Shown: positions 29,478-38,737, counted from the stretch's first letter. The stretch is DNA of 64,000 bases from Massilia sp. Root418 (GCF_001425265.1 NZ_LMEC01000024.1:62001-126000), one strand, 5' to 3'. Numbers and translations are program-made. Notes: a model not told the origin generated them from the letters alone.

Positions 29478-30170
29478 TTATGACTTCCTTGCGGGGTGGC
29501 CAACCAGCTTGGCCGCGTCGGCCGGCGGCAGGCTGCGCACCAGGTCGGCGATGAAACTATCCTGCAGCGCGTAGCCGGCCTCGCGGTCGGCGCCGATGTT
29601 GGACACGCGGAACAGCAGGCCGTCCGGGATCTGCCCGTTCAGGCTGAAGCGCAGCTGGGTCAGGCGCTGGGCCAGCGCCCCGTCCACGGTTTCGTCGCCC
29701 ACCCGCACCCAGTAGCTGATCGGCTCCTGGCGCGCGCCCAGCGCCGCATACAGGCGGTTGACGGTGACGTTGGCGCCGCCGATCTGCTGCTGCTGCTGCG
29801 ACACCTTGTCGACCCTGAAGCCCTGGGCCGAATAGCATTTCTCCGGGCGGTGCACGCGCAGCCGACCGGTCTGGTCGCCGCCATAGGCGATCGACAGCAT
29901 CACCCGCTGGCCGCGCCCGTTGATGTAGGTGCGCGCCAGGGTTTCGTCGTACAGCTTGCCGATCACTTCTTCCACCTCGGGCGGGGGCAGCACCGGCACC
30001 ACGGTGCGGTCGATGCGCCAGCCGGCGAACTCGGCCGGGATCAGGGTGTCCAGGCCCAGCTTTTCCATCTCGGGCGCATCGTGTTTTTTCGGCTTGAGCA
30101 AGGCGGCGGCCGCGCTGGTTCCGCCCATCAGGGCGGCCAGCACGGCGCCGGCGGCGGTTCTGCGGTTCAT
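29478..30170 (-). CDS. epsI: Exosortase-associated protein EpsI
   Basis: A 230-residue protein of the EpsI family, which accompanies exosortases, often as a fusion partner. N-terminal membrane or signal segment (GAVLAALMGGTSAAAALL), then the conserved segments AEFAGWRI, ARTYINGRGQRVMLSIAYG, and the HRPEKCYSAQGFRV block typical of EpsI. It overlaps the xrtB stop in ATGA. The role is unknown in detail; EpsI is thought to help in polysaccharide assembly or sorting at the inner membrane. Genes in the same order are typical of XrtB loci. Confidence 0.9.
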   Translation of the reverse strand: MNRRTAAGAVLAALMGGTSAAAALLKPKKHDAPEMEKLGLDTLIPAEFAGWRIDRTVVPVLPPPEVEEVIGKLYDETLARTYINGRGQRVMLSIAYGGDQTGRLRVHRPEKCYSAQGFRVDKVSQQQQQIGGANVTVNRLYAALGARQEPISYWVRVGDETVDGALAQRLTQLRFSLNGQIPDGLLFRVSNIGADREAGYALQDSFIADLVRSLPPADAAKLVGHPARKS

Positions 30171-31078
30171 TTTGCACTCCTGTTCTGCACATGGGCGCGG
30201 GTGCGCACGGCACCGCGCAACAGCGTATCGACGCCGATGATGAGCAATAGCGCGCTAATAAATAGCACCATGCCGGCAAAGCCGTGCAAGAAACCCTGAC
30301 CTGCGGCATCGCCAAAATGATAGGTAATCAAAGTCAGCGTAATGACGCGGATAATATTGGCGGTAAAGGAAATCGGCACGATCAATAAGGCCAGCCCCAC
30401 ATTGCGCAGGAAGGAGCCGTGCCGCACGATATTCAGGTACAGCAGGCCGAGCGCTTCCAGGGTGAACAGGGTGTGCAGGCCGGCGCACGCGTCAGCGACC
30501 AAAAGTTGATACTGGCCCACTTGCAGTACCACCCCGCTGCGCGCGATCGGGTATCCGAAGGCAAACAGGATGTGCTCGGCGCACCAGGACACCGCCATCT
30601 TCATCGGCATGGTCACCGTGTCAACAAACGGGCCCGGCAGCGGCAGCATGAACAGCATGAAGAACAGCGGGAACCACTGCACCCGTAGCGCGGCCGCCCC
30701 CTGCAGCAGCAGCAGCACCGCCACCACCGTGCACGGGAAGGAGAACATCTCGATCACCTGGATGTTGAGCACCCGCCCCAGCAGGTAGCACAACAGGCCC
30801 AGCACCAGCACCGGCCAGCCCCAGGCCGAACCGGGATTGGCCTGCTTGGCCGACACAGCCAGCATGGCTGGCCAGTTGCGGTACAGCAGCCACAGCGACA
30901 CCCCCAGGATGATGGGGCCATGCGCCTGCTCTTCCCTGCCCCACACTTCCTGCAGCGCGTCGTAGAACGTGGGCAGGTAGAGGGCCAGCAGCCCGGCCAG
31001 CGCCAGCAGCCAGGCGACCGGCAGGGGGCCGGCGGCGGATTCGCGCGCCGGCGGCATAGGAGTGCTGGCGGAAAGCAT
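30167..31078 (-). CDS. xrtB: Exosortase B
   Basis: Polytopic membrane transpeptidase-like enzyme that recognises PEP-CTERM proteins. The 303-residue protein has about eight hydrophobic segments and the exosortase catalytic set: Cys198 (LLVADACAGLHTLF), Arg244 (NIIRVITLTLI) and His265 (GFLHGFAGMVLF). Its place between epsG and epsI identifies it as the XrtB type. Start at 31078, one base before the epsG stop codon; epsI follows in ATGA overlap. Candidate substrates in this window are the PEP-CTERM proteins at 6984, 10273, 15198 and 41604. Confidence 0.94.
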   Translation of the reverse strand: MLSASTPMPPARESAAGPLPVAWLLALAGLLALYLPTFYDALQEVWGREEQAHGPIILGVSLWLLYRNWPAMLAVSAKQANPGSAWGWPVLVLGLLCYLLGRVLNIQVIEMFSFPCTVVAVLLLLQGAAALRVQWFPLFFMLFMLPLPGPFVDTVTMPMKMAVSWCAEHILFAFGYPIARSGVVLQVGQYQLLVADACAGLHTLFTLEALGLLYLNIVRHGSFLRNVGLALLIVPISFTANIIRVITLTLITYHFGDAAGQGFLHGFAGMVLFISALLLIIGVDTLLRGAVRTRAHVQNRSAK

Positions 31079-31960
31079 TTAGTGCTCCACCATCACGGAA
31101 CCGACCACGGCGATGCCAGCGTGCTGCAGCTGGTCCACGCAGGCGCTGATGGCGCCCAGCGAGGTGCGGTTCTTGCGCGCCACCAGCAGCACCCCGCCCA
31201 CGCGGGAAGCCAGGGCCAGGGTGTCCGAGCCCAGCACGCAGGCCGGCGCATCGTACAGCACCACGTCGTAGCGCGATTCGAAATTGAGGTTCAGGCCGGC
31301 GAACGCGGCGCGCGCCAGCAATTCCTGCGGGTTGGGCGGCAAGGTGCCCGATACCAGCACCGACAGGTCGACCAGCTCGTCGATCTTTTCCACCACGCTC
31401 AGCTCGGCGCGGCCGGCCAGCACATCGGACAGGCCGGCGCGCTGCTTGAGGCCGAAGATGTCCTGCTGGCGCGGGGTGCGCAGATTGGCGTCCACCAGCA
31501 GGGTCTGTTCGCCCAGCTGCGAGAACACCACCGCCAGGTTGGCGGCAAACAGGCTGGCGCCGTCGCCCGGCTCCACGCCGGCCACGGCCAGCGCCTTGCG
31601 GCCGCGTCCGAACCAGCGCAGCATCAGCTGGCTGCGCACGGCGCGCAGCACTTCCACCTGCGGCGAGAAGGGATGGTAGGCCGCCACCAGCTGCGGCGAC
31701 ATGCCGCCGTCGCCCGGGGTCAGGTAGGGGTAGTCGAACTGGCGCGCCAGCACTTGCTGGATGTCGGCCTCGGAGATCAGGCCCAGGCGCTGGGCCGCCT
31801 CACCGAAGCGGATGCCCAGTTCCTGCTGCATGCGCAGCACGCGCTCGGCGTTTTCAGGGCTCAGCTTGCCGGAGGCCAGCAACAGGCCGCCGATGCTGGA
31901 GTCGACGGCGGGCGGCAGCGCCGCAGGAGTCATGGCAGGGTGGTTCATAATCAATCCCAT
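31079..31960 (-). CDS. epsG: EpsG-like chain-length/tyrosine-kinase-related protein with altered P-loop
   Basis: A 293-residue BY-kinase-type cytoplasmic protein partnered with the EpsF Wzz protein. The N-terminus (about 20-80: GGLLLASGKLSPENAERVL, RFGEAAQRLGLISEADIQ, LARQFDYPYL) resembles the GspE/MshEN N-terminal module. The core has VFSQLGEQTLLVDANLRTP and DVVLYDAPACVLG. The Walker A stretch reads VEPGDGASLFAANLA, so the catalytic Lys is Ala135; family members as I recall have GEGRS or GEGKS. The Walker A' motif is VDANLR rather than VDADLR. There is no C-terminal tyrosine cluster. It may thus be weakly active or regulatory. Start is ATG 31960 or 31948. Confidence 0.88.
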   Translation of the reverse strand: MGLIMNHPAMTPAALPPAVDSSIGGLLLASGKLSPENAERVLRMQQELGIRFGEAAQRLGLISEADIQQVLARQFDYPYLTPGDGGMSPQLVAAYHPFSPQVEVLRAVRSQLMLRWFGRGRKALAVAGVEPGDGASLFAANLAVVFSQLGEQTLLVDANLRTPRQQDIFGLKQRAGLSDVLAGRAELSVVEKIDELVDLSVLVSGTLPPNPQELLARAAFAGLNLNFESRYDVVLYDAPACVLGSDTLALASRVGGVLLVARKNRTSLGAISACVDQLQHAGIAVVGSVMVEH

Positions 31961-31961
31961 A

Positions 31962-33365
31962 TCAGGTCAGGCGCACGCGGCGCGGCATCAGCGCCATGCC
32001 CAGCTTGGAGCGGGCACGGGCCGGGCCCCAGTGAATTTCGCCCAGCACAGGAATCTGCACCAGGTCGGCGAGGTCGCTGCGCGAACGTACGCGGCGGTCC
32101 AGCATCTCGGCCAGCATGCCGAAGCCCACGCCCAGCAAGGTGCCCATGAACAGGGCCAGCACGGTGTTGAGCACCAGGCGCGGCGAGGACGGTTCGACCG
32201 GCGGCACAGCCGGATTCAGCACGGCGATGTCGGTCTGGTCGGACTGGCCTTCCATGCGCGTCTGCGACAGGCGCAGCGAGGCCGCGTCCATGGCGCGCTG
32301 GGCCGCTTCGACGTCGCGCTGCAGCACATTGAGTTCGTCGCGCGAACGGTTGATCTCCAGGATCTTGGTCTTCTGCTCGGCCAGCGCCTCGCGCAGCGCC
32401 GATTCGCGTGCGCCCAGGATCTGGGCGTTGTTGCCCACGCTGTTGGAGGTGGAGGCCACCGCCGAGTTCAGGCTGGCGCGCAGCTGGTCCGCTTCCGCCT
32501 TGGCGCTCTGGTATTGCGGATGGTTGCGGCCCAGGCGCTGGCCGATCTCGGCCAGCTTGGTGTCGGCCATGCTCAGCTGGGCGCGCAGGTTCTGCACCAG
32601 CGGGCTGGCTGCCACGTCCGGCGAATCAAGCGCGCGGCCGCTGGCCACGCTGCGCCGCGAACTGGCTTCCATCTGCTGCGCCTGCGCCACCACCAGCTGG
32701 GCCGACAGGTCGTTCAGGCGGTTCGATTCCACGTCCAGGCGGTTGTCCAGGCTGACGATGCCGTTTTCCTGCTGGTATTTCGAGAGCCGGCTCTGGGCCG
32801 CTTCCAGCTGGTCGCGCAAGCCCTTGATCTGCTCGGTGAAGTAGCCGGTGGCCTTCTTCATCGGATCGGCCTTGAGCTGCACGCTGAGCTTCTGGTACTC
32901 ATCGGCGAAGGCATTGGCCACCGCCGCCACGAAGGTCGGGTCGGAGCCCTTAAAATTGATTTCGATGACGCTGCTCTCGCGCGAGGGCACCACGTCCAGC
33001 TTCTTGAGCAGCAGGTCGGCCAGCCAGTCGCGCACCGTGCCCTTGCCGCCGGTATCCTCGCGGAACTGCTGCTGCACTGCCGGGTTGGTGGCCAGCTTGA
33101 GCTGGTCCACCACGCGCAGCGCCACGTTCTTGCTGGAGATCAGGTCGATCTGGGTGGCCACGTAGCTGGGCATGAGCTGGCCCGGCATGGTCATGCCGGT
33201 GACCGGGTCCACGCCCTTGGTGTTCAGCAGCACCGAGGAGGAACCCTTGTAGGTGGCCGGCAGGAGCAGGCTGACCAGCACCGTGATGGCCACCGTGGCG
33301 ATCAGGGTGCCCAGCACGATTTTCTTGCGTGCCTGCAGTATCAGTAAAAATTGGGCGAAATTCAT
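31962..33365 (-). CDS. epsF: Chain-length determinant protein EpsF (Wzz-like)
   Basis: Inner-membrane polysaccharide co-polymerase of 467 residues. It has a transmembrane segment near the N-terminus (KIVLGTLIATVAITVLVSLLL), then a long alpha-helical periplasmic domain, with heptad-like stretches around 175-385. A C-terminal membrane helix (LVLNTVLALFMGTLLGVGFGML) is followed by a short cytoplasmic tail. The Wzz signature ATYKGSSSVLLN follows the first helix, and the tail carries VEPSSPRLVLN before the second helix. It controls chain length together with EpsG. It ends one base before the epsG start and starts 9 bases after epsE. Confidence 0.94.
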   Translation of the reverse strand: MNFAQFLLILQARKKIVLGTLIATVAITVLVSLLLPATYKGSSSVLLNTKGVDPVTGMTMPGQLMPSYVATQIDLISSKNVALRVVDQLKLATNPAVQQQFREDTGGKGTVRDWLADLLLKKLDVVPSRESSVIEINFKGSDPTFVAAVANAFADEYQKLSVQLKADPMKKATGYFTEQIKGLRDQLEAAQSRLSKYQQENGIVSLDNRLDVESNRLNDLSAQLVVAQAQQMEASSRRSVASGRALDSPDVAASPLVQNLRAQLSMADTKLAEIGQRLGRNHPQYQSAKAEADQLRASLNSAVASTSNSVGNNAQILGARESALREALAEQKTKILEINRSRDELNVLQRDVEAAQRAMDAASLRLSQTRMEGQSDQTDIAVLNPAVPPVEPSSPRLVLNTVLALFMGTLLGVGFGMLAEMLDRRVRSRSDLADLVQIPVLGEIHWGPARARSKLGMALMPRRVRLT

Positions 33366-33374
33366 GGTATTTCC

Positions 33375-34172
33375 TTAGAACAGGCTTTCCTTGACGTACA
33401 CAATGTCGTCAACCTGGATCGGATCGTCGTGCTTCACGCTCAGCACCTGCAGCTGGCCGTTGGCGTCCTTGCGCTTGATGCGCATGCCGCGCTCGGTGCC
33501 GCGCGGGGTCAGGCCGCCGCCGGCCGACAGCGCCTGCAGCACCGTCATGCCGCGCTCCAGGCGTACCGGACCGGGATGCTGCACTTCGCCGTAGATGTAG
33601 AAGCGCGGCGCGCGCTCGACGAAGATGACGTCGTTCGGCTGCAGCGGATAGTCGCGGCCGAAATCGGCCGCCTGCACCATCTGCACCACGTCGATCACTT
33701 CGCGCGTGGTCTTGCCGTCGCGGGTGCGGATCAGGGTCACGGTATCGCCGCCTTCGGGGCCGATGCCGCCGGCCTGCGCCAGCATGTCCATCAGGCTGCG
33801 CTTGCCGTCCACCGGGTAGCGGCCCGGACGGTTCACCTGGCCCAGCACGGACACCTGCTGGCTCAGGATCTGCGTGACCAGGATGTTGACCTGGGCGCGC
33901 TTCACATAGCCGCCGCTTTCCAGCGCGCTGCCGATTTTCTTTTCAGCAGCGGGCACGGTCAGGCCGCCCACGACCACCTGGCCGATCAGCGGGAAGGTGA
34001 TGCTGCCGCTGTCGCTGACGCGGGTTTCCAGCGCCAGGTCGGGACTGCCGTAGACGGAAATCTTCAGGATGTCGCCCGAGCCGAGCACAATGTCGGCCGC
34101 CAGCGCGGGACGCACGGCCAGCGCCATGACCATGGACAGGGCCATGGCCAGCCACAGGATGAGTTTTTTCAT
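33375..34172 (-). CDS. epsE: Polysaccharide export protein EpsE (Wza-like)
   Basis: Exported 265-residue protein of the outer-membrane polysaccharide export family, with signal peptide MKKLILWLAMALSMVMALAV, cleavage near ALA-A. The poly-export domain (DIVLGSGDILKISVYGSPDL, about 27-115) is followed by two SLBB domains (about 116-195 and 199-265; QQVSVLGQVNRPGRYPVDG and PRFYIYGEVQHPGPVRLERG). No lipobox Cys is present, so it is not a Wza-type lipoprotein. This matches the EpsE proteins of XrtB loci. It lies 37 bases after epsD. Confidence 0.94.
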   Translation of the reverse strand: MKKLILWLAMALSMVMALAVRPALAADIVLGSGDILKISVYGSPDLALETRVSDSGSITFPLIGQVVVGGLTVPAAEKKIGSALESGGYVKRAQVNILVTQILSQQVSVLGQVNRPGRYPVDGKRSLMDMLAQAGGIGPEGGDTVTLIRTRDGKTTREVIDVVQMVQAADFGRDYPLQPNDVIFVERAPRFYIYGEVQHPGPVRLERGMTVLQALSAGGGLTPRGTERGMRIKRKDANGQLQVLSVKHDDPIQVDDIVYVKESLF

Positions 34173-34209
34173 GATGAGCTCACTTATTATCAGGTGGATG
34201 CGGGGACGA

Positions 34210-35199
34210 TTATTTCAGGCCGGCCACGCCGCGCGCGGCGGCATCGTCGGCCACGGACTGCGAGGCGGCGGCTTGCGCCGGCGGCACCGGCACCGGCGCT
34301 GTAGCGGCAGGCGCGGCAGGCGCAGGCGCGGCAGCCGCGGTGGCGGCGGCCGGGCTGGCCGGTGCGCCGTCGGCCGGCTTGTTGAAGTACTCGATCTTGG
34401 CGGTCGAGCGCAGGCGCTTGATTTCTGCTTCGGCCGCTTCCTTGTTCTTCTTGTTGAACAGGAACTGCTCGATCTGGCTGGTGGCCGCTTCCAGGCTCAG
34501 CGGGCTGTCCTTGATCTCGGCGATCTGGATCAGCATGCTGCGTTCGCCTTCGCGGATGATGAACAGCTGGCCCTTGGGCATGGACGCCAGGCGCGCGCCC
34601 AGTTCCGGCGGCAAATCGGTGCTGGTGCGGGTCAGGCCGGCGCGCACGTATTTGATCTGGTGCTGGTCCAGCCAGGCAGCGGCGTCCTCCAGCGACTTGG
34701 CGCTGTCAAGCTGGGCCTTGAGCGGCTCGCTGACATCCTTGGTGGCCAGCACCAGCTGGCGCATGTCGAACTGCTTGCGGTTGGCAAAGAATTCCGGATG
34801 CTGCTGGTAGTACTGCTCCACCTCGGTCTTGGCGGGGCGGGCCTGGTTGCCGATGCGCTTTTGCATATAGGCCTGCGCCACGATCATGGCCTTGGCCCGT
34901 TCGATGGCCTGCATCACCTGCGGGTCGCGCTCCAGCTTGTCCTTGGCGGCCTCGTTTTGCAGCAGCTGGCGGTCGATCAGGCCTTCCAGCAACTGCTTGC
35001 GGGCCGTTTCCTGCTGCGCCGCCTGCACGCCGGAGCGTTGCATCTCCTCGTTGAGCTGCAACACGGTAATCTCCTCGCCATTGACGCTGGCCAGCGCCTG
35101 GCCATTTTTCTTGGCTTTCTCGCCGCACGCGGACAGGGTAAGCGCCGCCAGCAGCATCAGGGCGGCAACCGAACGACTGGATGGGGATGCATTTTTCAT
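34210..35199 (-). CDS. epsD: EpsD-family peptidyl-prolyl isomerase lipoprotein
   Basis: A 329-residue SurA/PpiD-like lipoprotein. The signal peptide ends in the lipobox LSAC (Cys about 25 of the chosen start). A SurA N-like helical domain follows (VNGEEITVLQLNEEM, QLLEGLIDRQLLQNEAAK), then a parvulin-like region (RQFDMRQLVLATK-type segment, GQLFIIREGERSMLIQIAEI). The C-terminus is an Ala/Pro tail. EpsD proteins occur next to XrtB exosortases and are presumed to help fold exported proteins in the periplasm. I use ATG 35199, preceded by AAGGAA; the frame upstream to 35313 is unlikely to be coding. The 123 bases between this gene and the phosphoglycosyltransferase gene are AT-rich and may carry an internal promoter. 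Confidence 0.9.
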   Translation of the reverse strand: MKNASPSSRSVAALMLLAALTLSACGEKAKKNGQALASVNGEEITVLQLNEEMQRSGVQAAQQETARKQLLEGLIDRQLLQNEAAKDKLERDPQVMQAIERAKAMIVAQAYMQKRIGNQARPAKTEVEQYYQQHPEFFANRKQFDMRQLVLATKDVSEPLKAQLDSAKSLEDAAAWLDQHQIKYVRAGLTRTSTDLPPELGARLASMPKGQLFIIREGERSMLIQIAEIKDSPLSLEAATSQIEQFLFNKKNKEAAEAEIKRLRSTAKIEYFNKPADGAPASPAAATAAAAPAPAAPAATAPVPVPPAQAAASQSVADDAAARGVAGLK

Positions 35200-35322
35200 G
35201 ATCGTTCCTTTGTGAAAACTTTTCTGTACAACATTGTCATTAGACAAACATCTTAACCAAACAATGCCAACCGTGACGCACGAATGGCAGAGCAGGCGGG
35301 ACGGTGGGGGCAAACGGCGCGC

Positions 35323-36711
35323 TTAGTGCGCATTCTCCCGGGCAGCCACCACTTTCAGGGTGCGCACGACGATCCACAGGTCCATCCAGAGCGACCAGTT
35401 GCGCAGATAGTCGAGGTCGTAACGGATGCGGGCTTCCATCTTGTCCAGCGTTTCCGTTTCGCCCCGCAAGCCGTTGACCTGGGCCCAGCCGGTGATGCCG
35501 GGCTTGACCTTGTGGCGCAGCATGTAGCCCTTGATCAGCTTGCGGTACTGCTCGTTGTGCGCCACCGCGTGCGGACGCGGGCCGACTATGCTCATGCGCC
35601 CTTGCAGCACGTTGATGAACTGTGGCAATTCATCGAGCGAGGACTTGCGCAGGAAGGCGCCGATGCGCGTGACGCGCTGGTCGTTCTTCTTGGCCTGCAC
35701 CACCTGGGCGCCATCCTCGGCCACCGTCATCGAGCGGAATTTGTAGACGATGATTTCCTCGCCGTACAAACCGTAGCGGCGCTGGCGGAAGATCACCGGG
35801 CCGGGGGAACTGATGCGCACGGCCGCGGCAATCACCGCCATCACCGGCACCAGCGCCAGCGTGATCAGCGACGCCAGCACGATGTCGCTGCTGCGCTTGA
35901 CCAGGCTGTTGAAGCCGGTGAACGGGCTTTCGCAGATGGCGATCACCGGCATGCCGCCCACGTTGTCGAAGCGGGCCTGCATCAGGTCGAACACGTAGAT
36001 ATCGGGCAGGAAATAGACCGAGGCCGTGGTGTCCTGCAGTTCATCGAGCAAACGGCGGATGCGCGGCTGGGCCGAGATGGGCTGGCTGATGAAGATCATC
36101 TTGATCTGGTGCTGCCGCACATAGGCGGCGATGTCATCCATGGTGCCCAGCACCGGATGGCGCACATTGCGCGGCAGGCGCTCATCGGTGCGGTCGTCGA
36201 AGAAGCCGCACACCTTCATGTAGAGATTGGGGAAGCGGTCGATGGTGTTGGCGAACTTCACGCCCACGTCGTTGGCACCGATGATGAGCACGGAGCGCAC
36301 TTCGCTGTCCTTGTTGGGGTCCGAGCCCAGCTTGCGCGCCGCCATGTGGCTGGCCAGCAGCACGAAGGGCGTGGCGGCGAACCACACCAGCACCACGTTC
36401 TCGTCGTAGTGGTAGGACAGGCCGCTGACCGAGCCCAGGAATACCAGGATCAGCGCCGTGACCACCCAGCCCACCACGATGTCGCGCGCATAGGCCATCA
36501 TGCGGCCGCTGCGCCAAGTGCGGTAGGGATCGACGTACTGGTACACCGAAGACGAAATGAAGAAGGCCAGGATCATCAGCACCAGCGAATAGCCGGTGAA
36601 CGGTTCTGCGAACAGCATGGAAAACAGGTATAGCGTGCCCATAATGATGAGCGGGTCCAGCACGCGCTGGAAGAAGGAGATCAGGGGTATATCGTTAACC
36701 GTCATGGCCAT
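35323..36711 (-). CDS. epsB: Undecaprenyl-phosphate glucose/galactose phosphotransferase (WcaJ/EpsB type)
   Basis: Initiating phosphoglycosyltransferase of 462 residues that loads the first sugar-1-phosphate on undecaprenyl phosphate. The N-terminal half has four hydrophobic helices (about 13-120) and a CoA-binding-like Rossmann segment (SVLIIGANDVGVKFAN). The C-terminal half is the bacterial sugar transferase domain with RSSDIVLASLITL, FRQRRYGLYGEEI, VYKFRSM, the catalytic DE pair in RKSSLDELPQFINVL, and KPGITGWAQVNG. It sits just after epsL (ATG 36711, with the epsL stop at 36714). The first sugar is probably hexose but cannot be proven. Confidence 0.93.
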   Translation of the reverse strand: MAMTVNDIPLISFFQRVLDPLIIMGTLYLFSMLFAEPFTGYSLVLMILAFFISSSVYQYVDPYRTWRSGRMMAYARDIVVGWVVTALILVFLGSVSGLSYHYDENVVLVWFAATPFVLLASHMAARKLGSDPNKDSEVRSVLIIGANDVGVKFANTIDRFPNLYMKVCGFFDDRTDERLPRNVRHPVLGTMDDIAAYVRQHQIKMIFISQPISAQPRIRRLLDELQDTTASVYFLPDIYVFDLMQARFDNVGGMPVIAICESPFTGFNSLVKRSSDIVLASLITLALVPVMAVIAAAVRISSPGPVIFRQRRYGLYGEEIIVYKFRSMTVAEDGAQVVQAKKNDQRVTRIGAFLRKSSLDELPQFINVLQGRMSIVGPRPHAVAHNEQYRKLIKGYMLRHKVKPGITGWAQVNGLRGETETLDKMEARIRYDLDYLRNWSLWMDLWIVVRTLKVVAARENAH

Positions 36712-36713
36712 TC

Positions 36714-37913
36714 TCAAAACTGTATGCTGGCACTCACGGCGGCGCCGTGAGTGCGGTAGTTGGTGGAGGCGTTTCCGCTACGAACTTCATGAAACACATT
36801 GGCGGACAGCCGTACCGACTGCAGCGGCGCATAATTCACGCCCAGGGACGCGTTGCGGCTTTTGTCGTGCAGGTTGGGCGGCGCGATCCGGCCCTCTAGG
36901 GTACTAAAATCGCGCTTTTCACGACGCACCGCAGCATTCACGTTCACCTTGGCGCTCACGTCCCAGGTGGTGCTGAAGCTGGCGCCCTTGTTCAAACTAT
37001 TATTCACGAAGTTGCTTTCCACCGGCGCGAACTCGCGCCACACGGAGGCATCCATGCGCAGCTTGCGCAGCATGGACCAATTCATCCTGGCGCGCCCGTT
37101 CAGGCCGCTGCTATCGCGTTCCCCGAAGTAGCTGTGCTTGCGCTCGGCCCAGCCGGCCAGCATGGTGAATTGCGAGGTGGCACTGAAGAGCCAGTAAATA
37201 TTGGCCTTCAGCTCGTTCTGGGTGTAGCCGTCGTCAATCGCGGTGCCGCCCAGGATGCGGTGGTTCGGGTATTTGCCCTTGAGCTGGCTGACCTGCAAGC
37301 CGAAACGGCTGCCGCTGGGCGGCAGGTAGTCGAAGCCGATATCGGCCTGGTCCTCGGTGCGGTTGTTGAACTGCTGCTGCGGCAGGTCGTAGGTGAATTT
37401 CTGGCTGCTGGCGGCCGCGCGCACGCGGTAGCTGGGGTGGAAGCGCCAGGCCCCGTCCACGTATTCGCGCTTTTGCACGCGCAGGTTGCGCTGGTTGCTG
37501 TGGAAGTCGCTGAAGGAGGTCAGCGTTTGCGCATACAGGCCGCCGATGTGGCCTTCCAGGTGGTTGCCGATGTGCCATTCCAGGTCGGCCAGGTAATCCT
37601 TGCCGCTGTAATCGAGTTCGCTGTAATGGTCGAACTTCACGCGCGACTGCTTGAACTGCCCGGTCAGCTTCTGGCGGCTGATGGGCATGTCGACCAGCAA
37701 GCCGTACTGCGTTTGGGTAAGCGTGTCGTCGCGCGGGCCGACGAAGCCGGGCGTGTTGTCGTCCAGCCGGAACAGGTTGGCGTCGTGCGAGCGCGTGACC
37801 GCCAGATAGGGATGGACGGTGTCGCTGATGCCGGCGCCGGCCGGGGCCGATGCGGCCGCGCCTAGCGCGCCGATCAGCAGCGCCAATGGGTGGGGTTTGA
37901 ATATAGGTCGCAT
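36714..37913 (-). CDS. epsL: Outer-membrane exopolysaccharide protein EpsL
   Basis: A 399-residue outer-membrane beta-barrel-like protein of the XrtB-associated EpsL family. It has a signal peptide (cleavage near PAGA-G), then HPYLAVTRSHDANLFRLDDN, followed by alternating polar/hydrophobic strands throughout, and a C-terminal strand ending in aromatic SIQF, the usual signal for BAM insertion. It is probably the outer-membrane partner of the export system. It is the second gene of the minus-strand run, after the CAAX-protease-like gene (6-base gap). Confidence 0.9.
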   Translation of the reverse strand: MRPIFKPHPLALLIGALGAAASAPAGAGISDTVHPYLAVTRSHDANLFRLDDNTPGFVGPRDDTLTQTQYGLLVDMPISRQKLTGQFKQSRVKFDHYSELDYSGKDYLADLEWHIGNHLEGHIGGLYAQTLTSFSDFHSNQRNLRVQKREYVDGAWRFHPSYRVRAAASSQKFTYDLPQQQFNNRTEDQADIGFDYLPPSGSRFGLQVSQLKGKYPNHRILGGTAIDDGYTQNELKANIYWLFSATSQFTMLAGWAERKHSYFGERDSSGLNGRARMNWSMLRKLRMDASVWREFAPVESNFVNNSLNKGASFSTTWDVSAKVNVNAAVRREKRDFSTLEGRIAPPNLHDKSRNASLGVNYAPLQSVRLSANVFHEVRSGNASTNYRTHGAAVSASIQF

Positions 37914-37919
37914 GGGAAT

Positions 37920-38615
37920 TTACCAGTAGTGCCAATTGCCTGTGACCACGATCCACGCGCCCAGCACCCCATTGGTGACGCCGTGCGCCACGATGGCGGT
38001 CCAGAGGTTGCCGCTGCGCATATACAGCAGGCCGTAAGCCAAGCCGGCAACCATGCCGGCCAGCCACAAGTTGTGCTCAAAACCGAACAGGACCACGGTG
38101 ATGGCGAGCGCCTTCAGCGACACGGCCGCGGCGCGCACGGTGAGAAAATCGGGAGATTGAAGCCAGCGCAGCAGGAAGGAGCGCCAGAACAGCTCCTCCA
38201 TGACAGGCACCACCAACGCGGCGCCGGCAATGCGCAGCGCGACCAGGCCCCAGTTGATGGCCCCGCCCGGCTGGCGCGGATCGAAGCCCGCAGCGCTGCC
38301 GATCTGCATCCAGCCGGCGTCCAGGCTGATCCACAGCACGAACACGGCCAGGCCGACCGCCGTACTGGCCAGGACCAGGGAGGCGCGCATGGGCTGCCAC
38401 GCCAGCTCGGCGTAATGGCGCCAGTACAGCACCAGCGCGGCCGTTACGGCCAGGATCTTGACGGCGTACAGCCAGCGGGTATCGTCCGCGCTGTAACCCA
38501 TGCGGGACAGCACATCGGCGATAAAGATGAAGAAGAGGTAGACGGCGAACGGAACAATCCGTGCCAGGGCGGGGGCTGAACCTGCGGGTTCGGCGGTAGA
38601 GATGTAGGGTTTCAC
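37920..38615 (-). CDS. CAAX-protease-related membrane protein
   Basis: Membrane protein of 231 residues from the CPBP (Abi/Rce1-like) family, the TIGR03008 type that accompanies exosortase loci. About six hydrophobic segments and the metal motif set: EE in VVPVMEELFWRSFLLRW, FGFEHNLWLAG (His), and a late AHGVTN (His). The start is GTG at 38615, with GAGG about 9 bases upstream; a longer frame to 38681 begins within unlikely coding sequence. Role in the locus unknown; such proteases may process membrane proteins. Transcription of epsL follows after 6 bases, so this may be the first gene of the eps operon. Confidence 0.85.
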   Translation of the reverse strand: MKPYISTAEPAGSAPALARIVPFAVYLFFIFIADVLSRMGYSADDTRWLYAVKILAVTAALVLYWRHYAELAWQPMRASLVLASTAVGLAVFVLWISLDAGWMQIGSAAGFDPRQPGGAINWGLVALRIAGAALVVPVMEELFWRSFLLRWLQSPDFLTVRAAAVSLKALAITVVLFGFEHNLWLAGMVAGLAYGLLYMRSGNLWTAIVAHGVTNGVLGAWIVVTGNWHYW

Positions 38616-38737
38616 AGTCGTGCGCCTCGGCCAAATTAAAAATCTGCATTGCTGCCGCAGCCCGATCGGGCCGCTAGGCAACTTTGCAGATCTTACAATT
38701 TTCCGCTCAGCAGCAGCGCACGGCTGCGCAGCGTCTG

